DNA from: Limisphaerales bacterium
Lineage (GTDB): Bacteria > Verrucomicrobiota > Verrucomicrobiia > Limisphaerales > UBA1100
Direction of reading: 5' to 3'
Assembly (NCBI GenBank): GCA_014382585.1
Contig: JACNJL010000050.1
Location: forward strand, 43,968-107,967
DNA length: 64,000 bases
Both the position numbers and the translations under genes were made by a program. Below the pieces are notes generated by a model that was not told the DNA's origin, searched no databases, and worked only from the letters and a program-made list of their open reading frames with translations. How positions within the stretch are numbered: the stretch's first letter is position 1; each line of letters begins with the position of its first letter. Positions 18,794-27,297 of the stretch are shown here, piece by piece.

Positions 18794-19225
18794 TTAAACC
18801 GGTGGCAACTCCACGCCGATCTGTTCAAAAATACCGCGGGGGGCTCCCCCGGGAATGGGATCGGGACGAATTTCAGTCAGGCCAGCTTCACTCACGCGGT
18901 AAAAAAAATGATGCGGCGGAATCCTCACGGATTTACCAGTAGCCTCCACGGCATCAAAGTCAGGAAAAGACAGCGTGCCTGTGTGGGTACCGCCTTGCCG
19001 CCAGAGTACAGCAAAAGAACGATCCTCAAGCGGTTCAGGTTCGTCATGATCATAATTCCAATCAGGAAATCCACGATAGAGTGCGGCTAGGAATTCCAGA
19101 ATCATGGGTTTATCCATCGTCTTCGCCGGAGTGACAAACCGAACTTCCTCGGCCAGTGATGCTCCGATTATCTCCACATCGTGCGCCTTGAGACCGGCCA
19201 TGTACTGCGTCAGAAATTGACACAT
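18794..19225 (-). CDS. SnoaL-like / NTF2-fold ester cyclase-type protein
   Basis: A 143-residue protein without signal peptide. The ATG at 19225 overlaps the stop of the isochorismatase-like gene by one base (TGATG), which decides this start over upstream in-frame codons. 'MAGLKAHDVEIIGASLAEEVRFVTP', 'FLAALYRGFPDWNYDHDEPEPLEDRSFAVLWRQGGTHTGTL' and 'PPHHFFYRVSEAGLTEIRPD' are typical of SnoaL-like polyketide-cyclase/NTF2-fold proteins, which bind small molecules in a conical pocket. Its substrate and catalytic status are unknown. It is unusual in being cytoplasmic within a run of exported enzymes. Confidence 0.75.
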   Translation of the reverse strand: MCQFLTQYMAGLKAHDVEIIGASLAEEVRFVTPAKTMDKPMILEFLAALYRGFPDWNYDHDEPEPLEDRSFAVLWRQGGTHTGTLSFPDFDAVEATGKSVRIPPHHFFYRVSEAGLTEIRPDPIPGGAPRGIFEQIGVELPPV

Positions 19226-20109
19226 CACTTTCGGTATTTCTTGCGCTTGTCCTCTTTGAAGCGGAAGGCTCCCTGGCCGGTAATGTCCGTACTGGTGAAT
19301 GACGGGCACCAGAATTTCTCAACATGCTCAATTACCAGATCGGTCCCCGTGAAATGGTCGACACCCGGTGGTCTTTCCGGGTTGTACATCGTATCGGTCA
19401 TGTCTCGCATCAGGGCCACGTTTTTGCCGAGCTTGACCATCTGGCGGATCGCAAACGGGCGACCGAGCACGCACATATTGAGGTGCACGCCACATAAAAT
19501 GACATTGTCAATCTTCCGTTCTGCGAGCAAGTTGTAGGTCTCTTGGCCGCTGTCTGTTACAGCATCACCCTTGACCATAACGATCAGTTTGTTCTGGCGT
19601 TTCCATGCTTCGCGAATCTCGCACTTCTGCCCCTGGCAACTGCAACCCATGTCGGAGTCATCAATTGGCAGGACACCTTCATATTTTGGATCCGTCCAAC
19701 ACCAGGTTGTCCCCCAACGCAAGGCAGTTGAAAGCTTGACCGGGGCTTTTGTAAACGGAGCATTCCGTGCGAGCTCGCGTTGGGGTGTGTTCTTATAGAA
19801 ATCGACCACGCTGCTCGGCGCATGGATGACGAAGATGCCCTGAGCGCGAGCGGCTTTGAGCACGGTGTTCAATGCCGGCGCCATCTCACCGACACGGCGC
19901 GAAGCTGACTTGCACCAATGATCGTCCCACATGTCGCAGACGATAATGGCGGTTTTTTCCGGCTTCCAAGTCACCCGTTCTATTTTCACCTTGGCATCGG
20001 CTCCACTTTTACTCAGGGAGCGCAAGTTGAGCTTGAGGTTCTCTGCCCAAATTGAAGTTGTCAGGGCGATCAGAACGCTCGCCGGAATAGTTATTTTAAA
20101 AGTTCTCAT
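19225..20109 (-). CDS. secreted isochorismatase-family cysteine hydrolase
   Basis: A 294-residue protein with an N-terminal signal (MRTFKITIPASVLIALTTSIWA). The catalytic triad of the cysteine-hydrolase family is visible: Asp59 (IIVCDMWDDHWC), Lys180 (MVKGD) and Cys213 (GVHLNMCVLGRPFAIRQ). Members hydrolyse amides or vinyl ethers such as nicotinamide, carbamoyl compounds or isochorismate; export makes an extracellular substrate more likely. An extra cysteine-containing insert (MGCSCQGQKC, ~154-163) is uncommon. It is coupled to the SnoaL-like gene by a one-base overlap. The substrate is unknown. Confidence 0.85.
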   Translation of the reverse strand: MRTFKITIPASVLIALTTSIWAENLKLNLRSLSKSGADAKVKIERVTWKPEKTAIIVCDMWDDHWCKSASRRVGEMAPALNTVLKAARAQGIFVIHAPSSVVDFYKNTPQRELARNAPFTKAPVKLSTALRWGTTWCWTDPKYEGVLPIDDSDMGCSCQGQKCEIREAWKRQNKLIVMVKGDAVTDSGQETYNLLAERKIDNVILCGVHLNMCVLGRPFAIRQMVKLGKNVALMRDMTDTMYNPERPPGVDHFTGTDLVIEHVEKFWCPSFTSTDITGQGAFRFKEDKRKKYRK

Positions 20110-20234
20110 AAAGTTAAGTGAATGGCCGATCTTTCAATTTCCAAAAATCATAAGGGGTTCCCGCCAATCTTTCCAGAACTTCGTTGCTCCTTGGAGCACT
20201 CCACCACTTCCGATTTCATTCCGCTTCAACGTTT

Positions 20235-22229
20235 CTAGTGAACGATTTTAATCCGGCTCCAGTATGCCGCTTCATGAGCCCATCCCGTCGCCCGGTTCTC
20301 CAATTCGATGATCACCTTTTTTCCGGCGTAATTGCTAAGGTCGATTTGAAATCGTTGCCATTTCGTTTCTTCGATGTCTTTGGTGAGGACTTCCTGTCCG
20401 CTGATTAAAACCACCAGCTTCCAGTCGCCTTTCGGATGATTGGTGACCTCCAACTCAAGGGTGGTTTTCTTTCCCGCAGGCACCTCGACCTTCCGAGACA
20501 GCACGCAAGGAACTGTTTGTCTTAGCGGATGCGTAAGCAGGACGTTCTTACGTCCATCCCATTCGGTTCGCAAACCGGGTTTCATCATCGGCCCGCCCCA
20601 ATCACGAACCTTCCAGCCGGGTGCGAAGGTTTCGACATCGACCGGTAATGTGGAGGAGATGGCTGCCGTTGAACTCAACTTACTCCGGGAAGCAGCGGTT
20701 TTCTCCTGCGGCATTTTTGCGTCCACTTCGCGACGCCAGTCGTGCAGCATTTTTAAAAGTTTTTTTGTAATCTCCGGTTTCGCTTTGGAAAGATCGTTCT
20801 GCTCGCCAAGGTCATTTTCCAGATCGAACAGCTGAACAGATCCGTGTTCGTAATACTCCAGCAGCTTGTGATTACCCAAACGGATCGCACCTCCCGGGCT
20901 CTGGTATCCGTGGTTACTGTAATGAGGAAAGTGCCAATAGATAGCGCCGCGATCATACTTCCTGCCTTTAAGTGCAGGAAGGAAGCTCATTCCATCCACA
21001 TGCTGCCGGGGCAGGATGGGCAGTCCCATCATTTCCAGCAGGGTTGGGTAAAAATCGGTTCCAGTAACCACCGCATGCGAGGTGGTGTTGGCCTTGGTTT
21101 CTCCAGGCCAGTGAACAACCAAGGGGACGCGGATACCGCCTTCATAATTCCAGCCTTTGGCCCCGCGCAAGGGAAGATTCGATGAAGCGAAGCGACGATC
21201 AAGCTGCTTTCTAGGGTGGTGAATTCCCCGATACTGATTCGATGCAGACATGCCCCCATTGTCCCCCGTGAAGATGACGATGGTGTTTTCGGCCAACCCG
21301 AGTTCGTTAAGCTTGGCCCGGATTCTGCCCAGGCTTTCATCGGTGGCTTCCAGCATCCCGGCAAACTCGACGTTGTCCTGCTGTTGCTTCACCCACCAGA
21401 CACGCTTGTCCTGATGAAGATTGAGGTTGTCATTTTTCTTGAGAGCCTTGAGCTCGTCAACGGAAAGAGCCGGGCCGTCGGGATTGGGTTCTAAAATATA
21501 TTCGGGCCCTTTTCGCTTTGGCATGCTGGCGAGTTTCTTTTGGTATTTTTCAACGAGATCCTTGCGCCCCTGGATCGGGTCGTGAACCGCAAAGTGCTCG
21601 AGATGGACAAAGAACGGCCGATCCTTGTTGCGCTCTATGAAGTCGAGAGCGGCGTCGGTAAGTTTATCTGTATAATAGTCCCCTTTTTTCGCCGGAAGCG
21701 ATTTATCATATTGCGGAGAGAAAGGATGGTAATAGGAGCGCACCCAACCGGTGATGGCTTCGTCAAACCCGTAAGTCTTGGGATCTTTGCTCAAATGAGC
21801 CTTCCCGTAATTCGCCGTGGCGTATCCGTGTTGCTTCAATGTCTCCGCCAAAGTGATTTCTTCGTCAGGCAGTGATATCCGTTTTTGGGCGCTGTGAAGC
21901 ATTTCAAAGTCACGCTCGGGGCGTCCCCCAAGCCATTCCGTTAAATCAGTGCGGGCCGGATATTTCCCCGTCAAAATACTCGCTCGACTCGGCGAACAAA
22001 CATGACAGGTCGCGTAGGCATTATCGAACCGCATCCCTTCCTTGGCCAACCGATCAATGTTCGGTGTTTCGTGAAATGTACTCCCGTAGCAACCCACATC
22101 CGCCCAGCCCAGATCATCGACGAGAAAAAATACAATGTTGGGCTTCCGTTTTTTCTCCGCGCCGAAAGTGAAGTTTCCCAACGGCAAAGTGATTAGAATA
22201 AACACGACAAATAGCACTGATTTTTTCAT
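20235..22229 (-). CDS. secreted arylsulfatase with C-terminal beta-sandwich domain
   Basis: A 664-residue protein; the ATG at 22229 is chosen over an in-frame GTG four codons earlier. Signal peptide MKKSVLFVVFILITLPLGNFTFG. Metal DD at 38-39, signature CSPSRASILTGK with Cys78, then 'GYATANYGKAHLSKDP' and 'VIFTGDNGGMSASNQYRGIHHPRKQ'. Residues ~1-500 are the sulfatase; ~540-664 form a carbohydrate-binding-like jelly-roll region (e.g. 'LELEVTNHPKGDWKLVVLISG', 'VIIELENRATGWAHEAAYW'), similar to C-terminal modules that occur in PVC glycan enzymes. It lies 11 bp downstream of a sulfatase remnant. Confidence 0.92.
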   Translation of the reverse strand: MKKSVLFVVFILITLPLGNFTFGAEKKRKPNIVFFLVDDLGWADVGCYGSTFHETPNIDRLAKEGMRFDNAYATCHVCSPSRASILTGKYPARTDLTEWLGGRPERDFEMLHSAQKRISLPDEEITLAETLKQHGYATANYGKAHLSKDPKTYGFDEAITGWVRSYYHPFSPQYDKSLPAKKGDYYTDKLTDAALDFIERNKDRPFFVHLEHFAVHDPIQGRKDLVEKYQKKLASMPKRKGPEYILEPNPDGPALSVDELKALKKNDNLNLHQDKRVWWVKQQQDNVEFAGMLEATDESLGRIRAKLNELGLAENTIVIFTGDNGGMSASNQYRGIHHPRKQLDRRFASSNLPLRGAKGWNYEGGIRVPLVVHWPGETKANTTSHAVVTGTDFYPTLLEMMGLPILPRQHVDGMSFLPALKGRKYDRGAIYWHFPHYSNHGYQSPGGAIRLGNHKLLEYYEHGSVQLFDLENDLGEQNDLSKAKPEITKKLLKMLHDWRREVDAKMPQEKTAASRSKLSSTAAISSTLPVDVETFAPGWKVRDWGGPMMKPGLRTEWDGRKNVLLTHPLRQTVPCVLSRKVEVPAGKKTTLELEVTNHPKGDWKLVVLISGQEVLTKDIEETKWQRFQIDLSNYAGKKVIIELENRATGWAHEAAYWSRIKIVH

Positions 22230-22240
22230 ACTTGTCTTCA

Positions 22241-22447
22241 CTATTTTCGGGGGATGCAGGCGGGGTTAGTCCATTCGTTGAGATCACAGTTGTGGTCATA
22301 GAGTTCCTGATCCCCATCCGGTTTCACCGCAAAATTCCTCCCACCGGAAGAATCGTAGATTTCACGGGCCAATTGCTTTCCATAGGCCGGCGCCTTGGCA
22401 AACAAGCCTGACACCAAAAATAAAAAAACGGAAGACAGCGAAACAAC
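22241..22447 (-). pseudogene. remnant of a sulfatase gene (C-terminal tail joined to signal-like segment)
   Basis: This short open frame has no good start codon. It reads a hydrophobic signal-like segment (VSLSSVFLFLVSGLFA) followed closely by 'DGDQELYDHNCDLNEWTNPA', which is the C-terminal 'ELYDH..DP.EWTNLA' block of iduronate-sulfatase-like enzymes. The ~400 central residues of a normal sulfatase are missing, so it looks like an internal deletion relic between the ThuA-like gene and an intact sulfatase. A short real secreted peptide cannot be excluded. Confidence 0.5.
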
Positions 22448-22469
22448 ATCATGCTTTCTCTGATTAGAA

Positions 22470-23339
22470 CTAATCCAGATTGGAGAGCATCTCCTCTTTA
22501 GTCGGAGTCTTTGAAAGAACCCCATTCTTGGGAATCTTTACCTTTGCCGTCCACAGAATGGCATTGAGCATCAACTTGCGATTGTCGTCACTCTGCCAAT
22601 TCATATGCACGTGACCACCGGTGAAGCCGAAACCTCTTCCACCTCCCGAACGCTCATAAGCCCAAGCCACGTGCTGTGTTTCCCCGTTGGCCACCGCTTT
22701 GCGCACGGTGGGATTGCCACTGCGTGCGCCGTCCCCGCGCCGCAACGTCGCGGCCTGCGGCACGTCCGTGAGGATAGGGGTCACGCCTTTCATCCCCTTC
22801 ACAAAGCGCATGTGATAATACCATTCGTCATTCACGCTGAACGGCTTCACGCCATTCCAAATCTCGTGCTTCACCGGCTTAAACTTTGGCGTCCAGTGCG
22901 GGTTCACGCTCCAGTTTAAATCACAGAAGCCACCCATCCATTCTAGAAACTTATCGCCCGGATCGCCCTTCACCGCCTCGGTCGCCCAATGAATCATCAC
23001 CACGCCCGTGCCCTTTTTCATCAACGCATCAAACTCCTCCAGCTTTGGGTTCAACACATGCCCCCCGTGGCCCGTGCAAAAAATCACAATCGTGTCTGCA
23101 TCCTTCAGCACCGCCGCGTCCTTCGGATATCCATAATGCGGCACCATCACCGCCTCCACCGGCAACCCCGATTCATTCAGCGCCTTGGCGAGAATCATGT
23201 TTCCCGCCCGATGCTCATGCGCCAACCGCCCATGGCTCGGCTTGCCGGAAATAAAAACCACCTTCGCCTTGTCCGCCGCCTGTATTTGCGAACCCGACAG
23301 AAGACCCATCGCTGTAAGAAAAACTAATACGCATCGCAT
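22470..23339 (-). CDS. secreted ThuA-like protein
   Basis: A 289-residue protein with signal peptide MRCVLVFLTAMGLLSGSQIQA. It matches the ThuA-like (glutamine amidotransferase-like fold) family: 'KVVFISGKPSHGRLAHEHRAGNMILAKALNESGLPVEAVMVPHYGYP', 'DADTIVIFCTGHGGHVLNP', 'KKGTGVVMIHWATE' and 'YERSGGGRGFGFTGGHVHMNWQSDDNRKLMLNAILW'. ThuA proteins are linked to oxidation of disaccharides to 3-keto forms in rhizobia; in PVC bacteria they commonly lie among secreted sugar-degrading genes. It is the first gene of the minus-strand group and divergent from the DUF1501 gene. Exact reaction unknown. Confidence 0.87.
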   Translation of the reverse strand: MRCVLVFLTAMGLLSGSQIQAADKAKVVFISGKPSHGRLAHEHRAGNMILAKALNESGLPVEAVMVPHYGYPKDAAVLKDADTIVIFCTGHGGHVLNPKLEEFDALMKKGTGVVMIHWATEAVKGDPGDKFLEWMGGFCDLNWSVNPHWTPKFKPVKHEIWNGVKPFSVNDEWYYHMRFVKGMKGVTPILTDVPQAATLRRGDGARSGNPTVRKAVANGETQHVAWAYERSGGGRGFGFTGGHVHMNWQSDDNRKLMLNAILWTAKVKIPKNGVLSKTPTKEEMLSNLD

Positions 23340-23440
23340 GGCGAAAGATTCCCGCTATGCCCTCAATTGGTCAATCTCAATGCATGCAGTTCCGTGTCCG
23401 GAATTATTTTTTGTCGAGCAAAGGCAAACTAGACAATTAG

Positions 23441-23461
23441 CGGAATCGGCGTATGATTCCG
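23441..23461. promoter_or_regulatory. small inverted repeat upstream of DUF1501 gene
   Basis: CGGAATC at 23441-23447 and its exact complement GATTCCG at 23455-23461 flank a 7-base loop, 22 bp before the ATG at 23484, inside the 144-bp divergent intergenic region. It could be an operator or an mRNA leader hairpin. No firm -35/-10 boxes were found, so the role is a guess. Confidence 0.3.
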
Positions 23462-23483
23462 GGGAAGCAACAGAAGCACAGCA

Positions 23484-24866
23484 ATGTTTGATTTTTTGGC
23501 AGAACAGGATGCGTCGATTTGTGGCGGGAGTCACTTGAAGCGGCGGGAGTTTTTGCAGGTGGGCGCGTTGGGGGCGGCGGGGTTGTCGCTGCCGCAGTTG
23601 CTGGCGGCAAAGGAAGCGGGTGCGGTACGGCCGGGCCACGAGGATCGGGCGTGCATTATGATTTTTAATCTGGGCGCGCCGAGCCATGTCGACCTTTGGG
23701 ATATGAAACCGGAGGCGGCGGCGGAGTATCGCGGGCCATTCAAACCGATCCGCACCAAGTCGCCGGACATCGACATTTCCGAAATTCTGCCGATGCACGC
23801 GAAGGTGGCGGATCAATTTTCGTTGGTGCGATCGGTGCATCACGGCGGCGCGGCGGTGCACGATGCCGGTTGGCAAATTATGCAAACAGGCCGGCGCTTT
23901 GCCGGGGGGGTGCAGACGCCGCACGTCGGCGCGGTGGCGAGTCATTTGCTCGGGCGCAAGAGTGATCTGCCGCCGTTTGTGGTGCTGCCGGAATTGATGG
24001 GGCGCGGCGGCGGCAATTTGCCCAACGGACAGGCGGGCGGTTTTCTCGGCAAGGCGCACGATCCCTTTGCGTTGAATGCGGATCCGTCGAAGGAAAATTT
24101 TAAGGTGCCGGATTTACTGCCGCCGGATCAAATTGGCGCGGCGCGCTTGGAGCGGCGGCGCAGTATGCGCGAGATTGTCGATGGCGCGGTGAAAAATTTT
24201 GAGGCGAGCGAGGATGCGCGTTTATTGAACGACACGTTTCATTCCGCCTTCCGAATGATGACCAGCGAACAAGCACGCTCGGCGTTTGACCTCACAAAGG
24301 AAAAGCAATCGGTGCGCGAGCGTTACGGAATGAACCGCTTCGGCCAATGTTGTCTACTCGCGCGGCGGCTCATCGAAAACGGCGTGCGGGTAGTAACGCT
24401 AAATAGTTTTCTCACGGTCTTCAATCAGCTCTCGTGGGACATCCACGGATCGAAGCCATTCATTTCCGTGCAACAAATGAAGGATCAAGTGGCCCCGATG
24501 TACGATCAAGGCTACAGCGCGTTGATCGAGGATTTGGATCAACGCGGGATGCTGGGCAACACGCTGGTGACCACGATGGCGGAATTCGGCCGCACGCCGA
24601 AGGTGAATCCCGCGGGCGGACGCGATCATTGGCCCCAATGTTTCACGTGCAGCTTTGCCGGCGGCGGCGTGAAGGGCGGTCGCGTGGTGGGCAAAAGCGA
24701 TCCGGTGGGCGGCTTCCCCGCTGAACGACCGGTGGATCCGGGCGACGTGGTGGCCACCATTTTTCACAGCCTCGGCCTCGACCCCCAAGCGATGCTCCCC
24801 GGCCCGGCGGGAAGGCCCTTCCCTCTGGTGGATTTTGGCAACGAACCCATTAAGGAATTGTTTTGA
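23484..24866 (+). CDS. DUF1501 family Tat-exported protein
   Basis: A 460-residue protein. A Tat signal follows a short leader (HLKRREFLQVGALGAAGLSLPQLLA). Recognisable DUF1501 blocks are 'CIMIFNLGAPSHVDLWDMKPEAAAEYRGPFKPI', 'FSLVRSVHHGGAAVHDAGWQIMQTGR', 'LARRLIENGVRVVTLN' and 'LGNTLVTTMAEFGRTPKVNPAGGRDHWP'. DUF1501 belongs to the alkaline-phosphatase-like superfamily, which includes sulfatases, but its activity is not established. It overlaps the downstream DUF1549/DUF1553 cytochrome gene by one base (TGATG); the two families are habitual partners in PVC genomes. Confidence 0.92.
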   Translation: MFDFLAEQDASICGGSHLKRREFLQVGALGAAGLSLPQLLAAKEAGAVRPGHEDRACIMIFNLGAPSHVDLWDMKPEAAAEYRGPFKPIRTKSPDIDISEILPMHAKVADQFSLVRSVHHGGAAVHDAGWQIMQTGRRFAGGVQTPHVGAVASHLLGRKSDLPPFVVLPELMGRGGGNLPNGQAGGFLGKAHDPFALNADPSKENFKVPDLLPPDQIGAARLERRRSMREIVDGAVKNFEASEDARLLNDTFHSAFRMMTSEQARSAFDLTKEKQSVRERYGMNRFGQCCLLARRLIENGVRVVTLNSFLTVFNQLSWDIHGSKPFISVQQMKDQVAPMYDQGYSALIEDLDQRGMLGNTLVTTMAEFGRTPKVNPAGGRDHWPQCFTCSFAGGGVKGGRVVGKSDPVGGFPAERPVDPGDVVATIFHSLGLDPQAMLPGPAGRPFPLVDFGNEPIKELF

Positions 24867-27127
24867 TGAGAACATTTTTTTTGTTCAGCAAACCACGGAC
24901 TCGTAAGCTCGTCCGCAAACTGAACGCACTATGTTTAATAACCATTGTTGCAACGACGTTCGCAACCCCCGCCGCTGAGCGGCCAATCAGTTTCCGCCAC
25001 GATGTACTGCCGGTGATTTCCAAGGCGGGTTGCAATAGCGGCGGTTGCCACGGTGCGTTGGCGGGCAAGGGCGGGTTTCGCTTGAGCCTCAATGCGTACG
25101 ATCCGGCGAGCGATCATTATAACATCACGCGCGAAATGCGCGGACGGCGGGTGGAGTTCAGCGATCCGGCGCGCAGTCTGTTTGTCATCAAACCCACCGC
25201 CGCCGTGCGGCACAAAGGCGGCAAAGTGCTGCACGAGGATTCGGCGGATTACCAACTGCTCGTGAAATGGATCCAGCAAGGCGCGCCGGGGCCGACCGAT
25301 GCGGATGTAAATCTGGCGCGCGTGGAGCTTTCGCCCGGCAATTCCCGATTGAAAAAAGGCGACTCGCAGCAACTCAAAGTCACCGCACATTTTAGCGATG
25401 GCACACGGCGCGATGTGACATCGTGGGCACGGTTCAGTTCAACCGATGCGTCCGTAGCCATCGTCGATGAACCAACCGGCAAGGCCGAGGTGGTGGGTTT
25501 TGGGCAGGGTGCAATCACCGCGTGGTACTCCGGCCAAATCGCCATCGCGCGCATCACATCGCCTTGGCCGAACAAGATTGCGGACGCCGTTTTCAATAAA
25601 GCACCAAAGCGAAATTTCATCGACGAACGGGTGCTCGCACAGTTGCGCCAACTCAATCTCAAACCCTCGCCGCCGTGCACCGACAGCGAGTTTATCCGGC
25701 GCGCGCATCTTGATGTGATCGGCGTGCTGCCCACGCCCGCCGAGACCAAAGCCTTCCTCGCCAGCACCGCCAAGGACAAGCGCGATAAACTCATTGATCA
25801 ACTTCTAGCGCGGCCCGAATTCATCGATTACTGGACCTACCGCTGGGCTGATTTATTTTTGATCAGCGGCAAAAAACTCCGCCCCAACGCGCTCAAGGCT
25901 TACTACAAATGGCTGCGCAGCGAGGTGGCCAATAACACGCCGTGGGATCAGCTCGTTCGGCAGGTGGTCACCGCCCGCGGCGATAGCATGACCGACGGCG
26001 CCACGAATTTTTATGCCGTCCATCAAGAACCCGAGACGATGGCCGAGAACGTCAGCCAAGCGTTTATGAGCCTCTCCATCGGCTGCGCCAAATGCCATAA
26101 TCATCCGCTGGAAAAATGGACGAATGACCAATACTATTCGTTTGCAAATCTATTTGCCCGCGTGCGGGTGAAAGGCTGGGGCGGCGATGCCCGCAATGGT
26201 AGCGGCGAGCGCACGTTGTTCATTGCACCGCGCGGGGACCTTCTCCAGCCGCGCACCGGCAAACCCCAACCCCCCGCGCCGCTTGATGGCGCACCGGTGG
26301 CCAATGCCAACACCGACCGCCGTGCGGTTTTGGCCGATTGGCTCACCTCGCCCGACAACCCGTACTTCACCCGCTCCATCGCCAACCGCGTGTGGGCAAA
26401 CTTTTTCGGGCGCGGCATTGTGAACCCAGTCGATGATCTGCGCATCTCCAACCCCGCCACCAACGCCCCGCTCCTCGCAGCCCTCGCGGCGCACCTTGCG
26501 GAAAATAAATATGACCTCAAATCGCTTATGCGGATGATTTTGCAAAGTGAAACGTATCAGCGCAGCAGCACGCCACTGCCCGAAAACATCGGCGACTCGC
26601 GCTACTACGCCCGCCAATACCCGCGCCGCCTAATGGCCGAAGTATTGCAGGACGCCATCACATCGGTCACGCAAATGTCCCCCAAGTTCATCACCCTCAC
26701 CCTCTCCGATGGCAGCAAACAAAACACGGCCCTGTACACAGAAGGCACCCGCGCGCTCCAACTGCACGACTCCGCCGTCACCTCATATTTTCTGAAAACC
26801 TTCGGCCGCAACGCACGCGAAATCACCTGCGAATGCGAACGTTCCAACAAACCGAGTATGGTTCAGGTGCTGCACCTCTCCAACGGAAACACGCTCAACG
26901 CCAACCTCAGAAACGAAAACAGTCGCGTCACCGGATTGCTCAAAAAAGAAATCCCCGCCCTCATCGACGAAGCCTATTTGCTCTGCCTCGCCCGCCCGCC
27001 CAGCGACGGTGAACGCAAACGCTTTCTGGCCGTCTTCGCCAACGCGCCCGCAACTGAACGCCGTGCCATCGCCGAGGATTTATTCTGGGCACTGATGACC
27101 AGTCGCGAATTTTTGTTCCAACATTAA
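24866..27127 (+). CDS. DUF1549/DUF1553 cytochrome-like protein with Ig-like domain
   Basis: A 753-residue protein from the ATG at 24866, preferred over the TTG at 24863 because it gives the TGATG coupling. The signal peptide n-region contains a short in-frame repeat fragment (residues ~10-17) before the hydrophobic core ALCLITIVATTFATPAA. The heme-like motif at Cys56 is CNSGGCH (Cx4CH), typical of this family. An Ig-like BIG2-type domain spans ~150-235. DUF1549 follows and holds CAKCH at ~407; DUF1553 makes up the C-terminal part ('RSIANRVWANFFGRGIVNPVDDLR', 'DLKSLMRMILQSETYQRSS'). Function unknown; electron transfer is inferred. Partner of the DUF1501 protein. Confidence 0.9.
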   Translation: MRTFFLFSKPRTRKLVRKLNALCLITIVATTFATPAAERPISFRHDVLPVISKAGCNSGGCHGALAGKGGFRLSLNAYDPASDHYNITREMRGRRVEFSDPARSLFVIKPTAAVRHKGGKVLHEDSADYQLLVKWIQQGAPGPTDADVNLARVELSPGNSRLKKGDSQQLKVTAHFSDGTRRDVTSWARFSSTDASVAIVDEPTGKAEVVGFGQGAITAWYSGQIAIARITSPWPNKIADAVFNKAPKRNFIDERVLAQLRQLNLKPSPPCTDSEFIRRAHLDVIGVLPTPAETKAFLASTAKDKRDKLIDQLLARPEFIDYWTYRWADLFLISGKKLRPNALKAYYKWLRSEVANNTPWDQLVRQVVTARGDSMTDGATNFYAVHQEPETMAENVSQAFMSLSIGCAKCHNHPLEKWTNDQYYSFANLFARVRVKGWGGDARNGSGERTLFIAPRGDLLQPRTGKPQPPAPLDGAPVANANTDRRAVLADWLTSPDNPYFTRSIANRVWANFFGRGIVNPVDDLRISNPATNAPLLAALAAHLAENKYDLKSLMRMILQSETYQRSSTPLPENIGDSRYYARQYPRRLMAEVLQDAITSVTQMSPKFITLTLSDGSKQNTALYTEGTRALQLHDSAVTSYFLKTFGRNAREITCECERSNKPSMVQVLHLSNGNTLNANLRNENSRVTGLLKKEIPALIDEAYLLCLARPPSDGERKRFLAVFANAPATERRAIAEDLFWALMTSREFLFQH
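24897..24914. repeat. partial copy of REP-like palindrome arm inside a coding region
   Basis: GGACTCGTAAGCTCGTCC matches the first 18 bases of the repeat arm found at 36540 and 56693 at 16 positions. It encodes residues ~10-17 of the neighbouring cytochrome-like protein in frame. GTTCAG (24883) and CTGAAC (24920) form an outer inverted pair. Confidence 0.55.
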
Positions 27128-27139
27128 AGAATAAAAGAG

Positions 27140-27288
27140 ACGGATTTCACGGATTAACACGGATTGTTTTTGAAATGAATTTTAGAAGGAGTTGCGCCTC
27201 AATGTGCTGCCGGCATCTTGCCGACAGATGTTGCGTGTTGGCCTGTCGGCAAGATGCCGACCGCACATCAGCCATCCGTGAAATCCGT
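27140..27288. repeat. two-layer nested inverted repeat
   Basis: The outer perfect 15-bp arms are ACGGATTTCACGGAT (27140-27154) and its complement (27274-27288). The inner arms lie at 27203-27227 and 27243-27267 and match at 22 of 25 positions, with a perfect 17-bp core (27211-27227 / 27243-27259) and a 15-nt loop. The element fills most of the 170-bp gap between two plus-strand genes and ends 9 bp before the next ATG, so its hairpin could affect termination or translation. Confidence 0.8.
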
Positions 27289-27297
27289 GCCTAAAAA

